From assembly GCA_947455585.1 (NCBI GenBank), contig CANGOY010000041.1:1-11127 (forward strand): a stretch of 11,127 bases of DNA, given 5' to 3'. Origin of the DNA: Comamonadaceae bacterium. GTDB lineage: Bacteria; Pseudomonadota; Gammaproteobacteria; Burkholderiales; Burkholderiaceae_C. A program made the position numbers and the translations under genes. Shown in pieces: positions 5,492 through 11,127 of the stretch. Position 1 is the stretch's first letter; each line of letters starts with the position of its first letter. The notes below the pieces were generated by a model, which worked only from the letters and a program-made list of their open reading frames with translations, was not told the DNA's origin and ran no database searches.

Positions 5492-6892
5492 ATGCAGTTT
5501 CATACGCCCACTATTTTTCTCGTCCTGAGTTTTTTGTACATCATGCTGCCGATTGCGGTTTGGTTGGCTCTGTCCAATCAGCCGACGAAAACGATTGTTT
5601 TGTGGTGTGTGGGTGGTGAGTTGCTGGCCATTGGGTTGCTCTTGATTGGCTTGAGGCCCTTTGTTCCTGCATGGGTGTCTTACACCGTGGCCAATGCTTT
5701 GGCATGGATGGCCATTTTGATTCAAGCCTCTGCGCTGCGACATGCATTGAAGTTGAATTGGCACGTTCGCTATATGGTGTTGTTGGTTGCCGCTTGGTTG
5801 GCGATCTTCGAGTATTTCCGAATCGTTTTGGAAAACGCACACTTGCGTTTTGCTTGGTCGGTTTTGTTTTTCGTTGTTGATTTTGCGTACATCTCTTATT
5901 TGGCTAGGCGTATATCGCTTGACTACGATTTAAAAAGTGGGAGATGGCTTTCTGTGGTGTATGGCATTGCTGCTGTGATGATGTTGATTCGCATGTTGCG
6001 CATGCTGTTTGGTTTTACCGAGCCTGATGTTGTGGCACAAGGTGCGGATAGTTTGCTGGTCGGCTTCAGTGGCTTCATGGTTTCTGTTTTAGGGAACTTT
6101 AGCTTCGTTGGCATTGCCATGGAGCGCACCACGAAAAAAGAAATGCAAGCCACAGCAGAACGTGCGCGCCAAGAGGAAAGTTTTCGTTTGAGCGAGCAAA
6201 TCGCGCAACTCGAACGACAGCGCACTTTGGGGGTCATGTCGTACTCATTTGCGCATGAGTTGAGTCAACCCTTGACTGCAATTTTGATGGATGCACATGC
6301 TGTGAAAAGCAGTCTGACCTCAAACCATATTGATGCCAAAGCCCTGAGCGAATCGATTGAAGACATCGAACGCAATGCTGCCAGAACGGGGCAGTTGATT
6401 GACCGCATTCGTAATTTCATCCGTCCGACGCATGATGACTTTGAACCTGTGGATATGAAGCTGTTGGTGCGTGATGTCAAACAACTGCTGCTGCATGAAA
6501 TTCGAATTGAGAAAATTGAATTTGAATGGGATTTCGAACAAGAAGAATGTGTGGTGTCGGGTGACCGAGTTCAGCTCTCACAAATTGTCCTGAACGTTTA
6601 CCGCAACGCCATGCAGGCTTTGGCGGACCGCCAAGTTCGGAAAATATTCGTATCCTTGGATAGGCAGGATCAACGTGTTGTTTTGCGAGTCCGTGACAGT
6701 GGACCAGGCTTGTCGGAGGAGCTAAAGCACAACATCGGCATGCCTTTTGTGACGAGCAAAAAAGATGGCTTGGGTGTGGGGCTATCTATCTCAAAAACGA
6801 TTGCTGAAAAACACAGCGGAAGTTTGAGCATCACCAATGCCATGGATGGTGGTGCGTTGGTCGAGTTGAACTTGCCAGCGCTTAATTTTTAG
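5492..6892 (+). CDS. Orphan membrane sensor histidine kinase (7 TM, HELxQPL type)
   Basis: Probable two-component sensor that autophosphorylates on histidine and passes phosphate to a response regulator encoded elsewhere. Hydrophobicity suggests seven membrane helices (about 6-27, 33-54, 57-80, 92-113, 119-137, 151-174 and 187-210). They are separated by very short loops, so the sensor is the membrane bundle itself. A charged linker (211-245) leads to the H-box SYSFAHELSQPLTA with H255. The N-box NVYRNAMQAL (368-377, N372), G1-box DSGPGL (402-407), the TSKKDGLGVGL segment (421-431) and a final beta strand follow. The HELxQPL form is like the FixL/DctB/NtrB class. AGAAGGG (5476-5482) precedes the ATG by nine bases. 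The gene is AT-richer than its neighbours. There is no regulator in the window, and the gene may be co-transcribed with lpxC. The signal sensed is unknown. Confidence 0.9.
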   Translation: MQFHTPTIFLVLSFLYIMLPIAVWLALSNQPTKTIVLWCVGGELLAIGLLLIGLRPFVPAWVSYTVANALAWMAILIQASALRHALKLNWHVRYMVLLVAAWLAIFEYFRIVLENAHLRFAWSVLFFVVDFAYISYLARRISLDYDLKSGRWLSVVYGIAAVMMLIRMLRMLFGFTEPDVVAQGADSLLVGFSGFMVSVLGNFSFVGIAMERTTKKEMQATAERARQEESFRLSEQIAQLERQRTLGVMSYSFAHELSQPLTAILMDAHAVKSSLTSNHIDAKALSESIEDIERNAARTGQLIDRIRNFIRPTHDDFEPVDMKLLVRDVKQLLLHEIRIEKIEFEWDFEQEECVVSGDRVQLSQIVLNVYRNAMQALADRQVRKIFVSLDRQDQRVVLRVRDSGPGLSEELKHNIGMPFVTSKKDGLGVGLSISKTIAEKHSGSLSITNAMDGGALVELNLPALNF

Positions 6893-7437
6893 CGGCTGCG
6901 GCCCGCTTTGTACATGCCACTGGTGCTGCGCTGCAACTCGGTGGCCGCTGCCAACTTAGCCATGGAATGACCCGCATGTGCATGCGTGATGGCAATGCCC
7001 AATGCATCGGCCGCGTCTGGCCCCGGTAGGCCCGGCAAGTTGAGCAAGCGTTTGACCATCTCTTGCACTTGTTCTTTTTTGGCTAGGCCGTGACCAGCCA
7101 CCGCTTGCTTCATTTGCAGCGCGGTGTATTCGGCTACCGGCAAGTTACAGGTGGCCAAGGCAGTGATACACGCGCCACGCGCTTGACCTAGTAACAGAGT
7201 GGCTTGCGGGTTGACGTTGACAAACACAATCTCAATCGCAGAGGTATCTGGCTTATAGCGGTCTGCCACTTCGTGAATGCCATCAAACAACACCTTTAAA
7301 CGCTCAGCCAAATTACCTTGGACTTCTTTGTTGGTTTTGATGGTGCCGCTGGCCACGTACAGCAATTGGCTGCCGTGCTTTTCCACCACGCCAAAGCCGG
7401 TGGTGCGAAGGCCAGGATCAATGCCAAGGATGCGCAT
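6889..7437 (-). CDS. ruvC: Crossover junction endodeoxyribonuclease RuvC
   Basis: Holliday junction resolvase that nicks four-way junctions symmetrically during recombinational repair, normally with RuvAB. The 182 residues start MRILGIDPGLRTTGFGVVE, with catalytic D7. E69 in SAIEIVFVNVNP supplies the second acidic residue, and D141 and D144 in GPDAADALGIAITHAH the remaining pair, so the active site is intact. QATLLLGQARG (78-88) is also family-typical. The ATG shares one base with the mtgA stop (TAATG on the minus strand) and no Shine-Dalgarno sequence is visible, so translation probably depends on mtgA. ruvA and ruvB are not in the window. The stop codon interlocks with that of the convergent kinase gene. 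Confidence 0.97.
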   Translation of the reverse strand: MRILGIDPGLRTTGFGVVEKHGSQLLYVASGTIKTNKEVQGNLAERLKVLFDGIHEVADRYKPDTSAIEIVFVNVNPQATLLLGQARGACITALATCNLPVAEYTALQMKQAVAGHGLAKKEQVQEMVKRLLNLPGLPGPDAADALGIAITHAHAGHSMAKLAAATELQRSTSGMYKAGRSR

Positions 7438-8171
7438 TAAGGCAGTTGTGCGCTGCCCATGCGCATCAAAATAATTTCGGTACGGCCCGACAGGTATTCA
7501 GACTGCGGGAACTTTTGGTAATGCTTGGGGCGCGGCAGCATGACTGCCAAGCGGCCGGCCTCCCAAGGCGTGAGTTGCGATGCGGGCTTTTGAAAATAAT
7601 GTTGCGCGGCTGCTTCTGCGCCAAAAATGCCTTCACCCCATTCCACATGGTTGAGGTAAATCTCTAAGATGCGCTGCTTGCCCAACACGGCTTCCAACAT
7701 CACGGTCAGCACAAACTCTTGGCCTTTGCGAATGAAGGTGCGCTCGCCTGACAGAAACAAGTTCTTGGCCAGTTGCTGCGTGATGGTGGAGCCACCCACC
7801 ACTTTGGGTGCAGCTTTGCCTTGCGCTTTTTTACTGGCTTGCAATTCAGCTTTGGCATTTTTGGCCCAAGCCTTTTCAATCGCATCCCATTGCACGCCAT
7901 CGTGCTGCGCAAAGATGTCGTCTTCAGACGCAATCACCGCACGCTTGAGGTTATTGGAAATTTGGTTGTAAGGCACCCAGTCTTGTCGCCAGCGCAAACG
8001 GTCTTTGGTGTTGACGATACGCCACGCCTCTGAGCGTTCAAAAGAAGTGGACTCAGGCGCTACACGTGCCATGACCGCAATGCGGGCTAAGAAGAAAACT
8101 TGTAGGCCTAACCAAGCGACCATCACCAGCAATAGCCAGCGCAGCCATGGGCGAAAGCGTGTGGTGTTCAT
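7437..8171 (-). CDS. mtgA: Monofunctional peptidoglycan glycosyltransferase MtgA
   Basis: GT51 enzyme that polymerises lipid II into glycan strands at the outer face of the inner membrane, without a transpeptidase domain. The 244 residues have an N-terminal membrane anchor (about 10-33). The GT51 motifs follow in order: ASEDDIFAQHDGVQWDAI (81-98, catalytic E83), GGSTITQQLAKNLFLS (126-141), R145-K149 with the downstream QEFVLTVMLE helix, and ILEIYLNHVEWGEGIFGAEAAA (168-189). The length is typical of MtgA. Its ATG overlaps the upstream stop as ATGA (8168-8171), and its own stop overlaps the ruvC start. In the same operon as a TonB/TolA-like protein, it suggests an envelope theme. Confidence 0.96.
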   Translation of the reverse strand: MNTTRFRPWLRWLLLVMVAWLGLQVFFLARIAVMARVAPESTSFERSEAWRIVNTKDRLRWRQDWVPYNQISNNLKRAVIASEDDIFAQHDGVQWDAIEKAWAKNAKAELQASKKAQGKAAPKVVGGSTITQQLAKNLFLSGERTFIRKGQEFVLTVMLEAVLGKQRILEIYLNHVEWGEGIFGAEAAAQHYFQKPASQLTPWEAGRLAVMLPRPKHYQKFPQSEYLSGRTEIILMRMGSAQLP

Positions 8172-9055
8172 CGAGCTTCGCCGCCGCGTGTTTGCAAGGT
8201 GTTGTCGCGGCTGAAGATGAAGCGCGACACCACGGCCAGTTGGTCGGCTTGCTTGCGCATCTCTTCGGTGAATTCACCAAACGGACCTGCGGCTGTGGCA
8301 ATGGCTTGGGCACGACGGTCGAGGTCGGCTTGGCCCGAGCTTTGCACGACTTCGGTGGCCAGCACGCGGCCCTCGTTGTTGACGGTGATGATCATGGTCA
8401 ATTCGCCGTAGAGCTTTTGACCGCCGTTGGTGGCAGGGAAGTAACGTGTGCCACGGTCTTCAATCTTGCGGCGCAGCGTGTCGTAATACAGCGCATAGGC
8501 CACTTGCTTGGTGGCGGGGCTCACGTAGTGTTTGCGTGGGCGAGCGTTGTCTTGGTTGATGCGTTCTTCAATCTCTGCCAAGAGCTTGAGCAACTGACGG
8601 CGCTTTTGCTCAATCGCGTCTTGCTCAGCTTTTGATTTTTGCGGCTGTGGTGTGGGCAGTTGGGCGAGCAAGTTTTTCACTTGTGCCAACAACAGCGATT
8701 GCTCTTTGCGCATGGCGGCTACTTGGCGCTGCATAGACTCGGCCATGTCACCCACTGAGGTGGTGGCAGCTGTGGGCAGGGGGGAGGCAGCACGGCCGCT
8801 TTTTTGTTCACCGCCACCGGCCAGCTGCGTTTGCGCCAAGGCTTGGGCTTTGTCGGGTGCATCTGCTTTGGCGCGTGTGTTGACCAAAATTACGTCCAAC
8901 GGTGCATCGCTGAACAAGCGGTCAAAGCGTTCAGGCGCTGCAATGCGCAGCGTGAGCAAAGCGCCGTGAATGGCAAACGAAATGAACAAGGCTTTTTGCA
9001 GCCTTGACCAATGCCGCCATGACCAATGCTTCAATGACACACGCGAGGCCATCAC
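8168..9055 (-). CDS. TonB/TolA-like energy transducer protein
   Basis: Probable inner-membrane-anchored periplasmic protein using proton motive force. The 295 residues comprise a basic cytoplasmic tail, one membrane helix (about 20-37) and a low-complexity region (about 60-100). A charged, probably coiled-coil region comes next (about 105-165, with a PTPQPQ break). The C-terminal TonB-like domain (about 192-275) contains YGELTMIITVNNEGRVLATE. The helix carries S26 and H30 spaced as in the SxxxH pair of TonB and TolA, which contacts ExbBD or TolQR. Neither pair of partner genes is here, so partners must lie elsewhere. Two starts are possible: GTG at 9055 (GGAAGG at 9065-9070, nine bases away) or ATG at 9052 (twelve bases away). 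The RNase stop overlaps both. Cargo or receptor is unknown. Confidence 0.82.
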   Translation of the reverse strand: MMASRVSLKHWSWRHWSRLQKALFISFAIHGALLTLRIAAPERFDRLFSDAPLDVILVNTRAKADAPDKAQALAQTQLAGGGEQKSGRAASPLPTAATTSVGDMAESMQRQVAAMRKEQSLLLAQVKNLLAQLPTPQPQKSKAEQDAIEQKRRQLLKLLAEIEERINQDNARPRKHYVSPATKQVAYALYYDTLRRKIEDRGTRYFPATNGGQKLYGELTMIITVNNEGRVLATEVVQSSGQADLDRRAQAIATAAGPFGEFTEEMRKQADQLAVVSRFIFSRDNTLQTRGGEAR

Positions 9056-11118
9056 GCAGCAGTGCCTTCCGTCGTGGGTGCCTCGTTCACATCCATCGCC
9101 AAGGCAATGGGTCCTGCGGCGCTGTCGTCTTCGTCGTCTGTCATCTCGGTTTGCTCGGCGCTCGACGGGGCGTCGGCCTCCAAGATGTGTAGCAAATGGC
9201 CGCTGATGTCGAGGCTGATGTCGTCTACATCACTCAAACGAATCTGCACGCGTACGCCGCGTGGCAAGTCGCCGCCACCCAACACGGGCAAGACCAAAGG
9301 CAAGTCATCAGCGCGCGCCATGGGTGGTTGACCCGGAAAGGCTTTGAACACCGTGGCGCTGAGCTCGGTGATGTTGTGTTGTTTCAGATATTGCAGCGTC
9401 CAAAAACGCTCCATGCCGTTTTGGTAGGCGTTGTACGCGCCGTAAGCACCATCAAATGCCGAGATGATGGAGAACAGCTCGGCATCTTTGGGTTTGAACG
9501 GTGCAGCCAACGCTGCCGTGCTGCCATGTTTGGCGCAGGCAATGATTTGCCATTGGTTAACGAGGTCGGTATAGCGGCGCAGGGGCGAGGTGCTCCATGC
9601 GTAGCTGGGCACGCCAATGCCAGCGTGTGGCAAAGCCTTGGTGCCCATGCGCACTTTGACGCCGGGCAGCAAGCTGGCTTGGCTGCGGTAAATGCCGGGT
9701 ACGCCGAGTTCGGCCATCCAATTGCCCCACGTGCTGTTGGCCAAAATCATGGCTTCGGCCACCATCAGGTCGAGGGGCGCGCCGCGTTGGCGAATACTGA
9801 TTTGCACTTGCTCGTCGCCTTTGGGTTCATGCCCATCGTTGCCAACTAAGCGGAAGTTGTAGTCGGGGCGGTTGAAGTTTTCGGGCTTGCCGCGCACCAC
9901 TTCGCGTTGGCCTTTGAGGTGTTGGGCCAAGCGAAACATGAACGCGAGTTGTGTGCGTGGCATAGCGGGCTCAACCACGTCAGCGGCGTGTGTGAAGCTG
10001 TCGTCTTTCAGCCAAGCTTCGGTGACGATGGCGTCGAGCTGGTCGTGGCGCAAGTTGGCGGCGATGGGCACACGCTCCACGCGCGTCTCGGTGTTTTGCA
10101 GCGCGAGCGAGGCTTCGTCAAAGGTGACGTACAACGACACAGCAGGACAGTCGCGTCCCTCTTGTAGGGTGTAACTTTGCACCACATCGTCGGGCAGCAT
10201 GGTGATTTTGTAGCCTGGCATGTAGACGGTGGACAAACGCTGGCGGCCCAGTTGGTCAATCGCGTCGCCTGGCTTCAATGCCAGTGCAGGCGCGGCGATG
10301 TGAATGCCCAGCGTGACAGTGCCTGTGCCTAAGCCTTGCACTGACAAAGCATCGTCAATCTCGGTGGTTTGCGAATCGTCAATCGAGTAGGCCTGCACAT
10401 TCGCCAGTGGCAACTCGTCGGCAATGGCTGGGGCTTGCAAGTTAGGAAAGCCAGTGCCCTTGGGGAAGTTGTCAAACAAAAAGCGCTGCCAATGGAACTG
10501 GTAGGCGGAGTTGATGGCGCCAGCTTTTTGCAGCAAAGCGAGCGGTGCAGTGTGTGTGGCGCGTGCCGCTTCGACCACGGCTTTGTATTCGGGGGCGTTC
10601 TTGTCGGGCTTGAACAAGATTTTGTAGAGCTGCGTCTGAATAGGTGCAGGGCAAGTGCCTTGTCCCAGTTCGGCCGCCCAGCCTTCGATTTGCGCTTGGA
10701 TTTGTTTTTTCTTTTCGATGCCTGCCAGTGCTTGTGCAATCACTTCGGCAGAGGCCTTTTTGAAGCGGCCTTTGCCTGCGCGGCGAAAGTAGTGTGGTGC
10801 TTCGAACAGGCGAAACAGCGCAGCCGTTTGTTCGGTCAGGGTGGCTTGTGCGCTGAAGTATTCGCGGGCAAGGTCGGCAAAGCCAAACTCGTCTTCGGGG
10901 GCAAATTCCCACGCGAGGTCGAGTTCGATGGTGGCGCCTAAGGCCTGCGCATCACGCACCAAATCTGCGGGCGAGGGTTTCTCAAACTTGAGCAGTAAAT
11001 TGGCGGCCTTGACCTTGACCCGTTTGCCGGATTCCAGCTCAATTTGGGCTGAGCTATCCGCTTCGGAAAGAATGCGGCCCGTCTGGAATTTTCCAGCTTC
11101 TTCAAACAATGCGTACAT
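9052..11118 (-). CDS. RNase II-family 3'-5' exoribonuclease
   Basis: Probable processive single-strand RNA exonuclease. The 688 residues begin with a small OB-like or family-specific N-terminal domain (FEEAGKFQTGRIL...). The RNB catalytic domain starts near SIDDSQTTEIDDALSV (245-260), and D247, E253, D255 and D256 occupy the four acidic metal-binding positions. Y299 in STVYMPGYKITMLPDDV, R514 in SPLRRYTDLVNQ (511-522) and E570 in GMERFW match other catalytic positions. A C-terminal S1-like segment (about 585-645) is followed by an acidic tail. The second acidic position is Glu where E. coli RNase II has Asp. The ATG at 11118 gives the expected N-terminus, but only nine bases lie upstream and no ribosome binding site is visible, so a longer protein cannot be excluded. 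It is the first visible gene of the minus-strand operon. It resembles rnb, but I leave the symbol open. Confidence 0.9.
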   Translation of the reverse strand: MYALFEEAGKFQTGRILSEADSSAQIELESGKRVKVKAANLLLKFEKPSPADLVRDAQALGATIELDLAWEFAPEDEFGFADLAREYFSAQATLTEQTAALFRLFEAPHYFRRAGKGRFKKASAEVIAQALAGIEKKKQIQAQIEGWAAELGQGTCPAPIQTQLYKILFKPDKNAPEYKAVVEAARATHTAPLALLQKAGAINSAYQFHWQRFLFDNFPKGTGFPNLQAPAIADELPLANVQAYSIDDSQTTEIDDALSVQGLGTGTVTLGIHIAAPALALKPGDAIDQLGRQRLSTVYMPGYKITMLPDDVVQSYTLQEGRDCPAVSLYVTFDEASLALQNTETRVERVPIAANLRHDQLDAIVTEAWLKDDSFTHAADVVEPAMPRTQLAFMFRLAQHLKGQREVVRGKPENFNRPDYNFRLVGNDGHEPKGDEQVQISIRQRGAPLDLMVAEAMILANSTWGNWMAELGVPGIYRSQASLLPGVKVRMGTKALPHAGIGVPSYAWSTSPLRRYTDLVNQWQIIACAKHGSTAALAAPFKPKDAELFSIISAFDGAYGAYNAYQNGMERFWTLQYLKQHNITELSATVFKAFPGQPPMARADDLPLVLPVLGGGDLPRGVRVQIRLSDVDDISLDISGHLLHILEADAPSSAEQTEMTDDEDDSAAGPIALAMDVNEAPTTEGTAA

Positions 11119-11127
11119 GGCTGCAAT

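Noticed and set aside
4477..5493. A 338-codon open frame on the minus strand, longer than lpxC which it overlaps
   Set aside because: lpxC on the plus strand has all its catalytic residues and normal length. The opposite frame gives a His/Gln/Val-rich product with no recognisable domain, typical of the antisense shadow of a GC-biased gene.
6891..6911. Intrinsic terminator for the kinase gene
   Set aside because: The stem is only five pairs with a seven-base loop and is followed by TTG rather than a T-run; too weak to annotate as a feature.
9196..9849. A 217-codon plus-strand frame opposite the RNase gene
   Set aside because: Product shows no domain and lies wholly within a conserved catalytic gene; judged a shadow.

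Overview
The window looks like the chromosome of a betaproteobacterium of the order Burkholderiales, most likely family Comamonadaceae (Limnohabitans/Rhodoferax-like). The grounds are the gene order ddlB-ftsQ-ftsA-ftsZ-lpxC, the FtsZ tail ending EIPAFLRKQAD, the LpxC start MLKQRT, and moderately high GC. The family is an inference from remembered sequences, not from a search.

Layout. Bases 1-5448, plus strand: the distal end of the division and cell wall (dcw) cluster. It holds ddlB (5' end cut off by the window), ftsQ, ftsA, ftsZ and lpxC. ddlB and ftsQ overlap by ATGA, ftsA follows after 31 bases, and ftsZ lies behind a 182-base gap. That gap holds a strong stem-loop, a second smaller hairpin, and a 22-codon small ORF with a good ribosome binding site whose stop overlaps the ftsZ start. 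ftsZ and lpxC are separated by 67 bases with a large hairpin, a small dyad and a plausible promoter. Bases 5492-6892, plus strand: an orphan seven-helix membrane histidine kinase, visibly AT-richer than its neighbours and with no response regulator nearby. Bases 6889-11118, minus strand: a tight operon read from right to left. Its genes are an RNase II-family exoribonuclease, a TonB/TolA-like energy transducer, mtgA (monofunctional peptidoglycan glycosyltransferase) and ruvC. Each junction overlaps by 1 to 4 bases. The kinase and ruvC converge with their stop codons interlocked.

Function. The left half makes the D-Ala-D-Ala precursor (Ddl), builds the divisome (FtsQ, FtsA, FtsZ) and commits to lipid A synthesis (LpxC). 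The right half adds septal or lateral glycan polymerisation (MtgA), a probable proton-motive-force-driven periplasmic transducer, RNA turnover and Holliday junction resolution. Most genes are ordinary housekeeping genes. The parts that deserve attention are the structured ftsZ leader with its coupled small ORF, the orphan kinase of foreign composition, and the stand-alone TonB-like protein beside mtgA. No RNA genes, insertion sequences, CRISPR arrays or phage features were seen. No gene-free stretch exceeds 300 bases; the longest is the 182-base ftsA-ftsZ gap.
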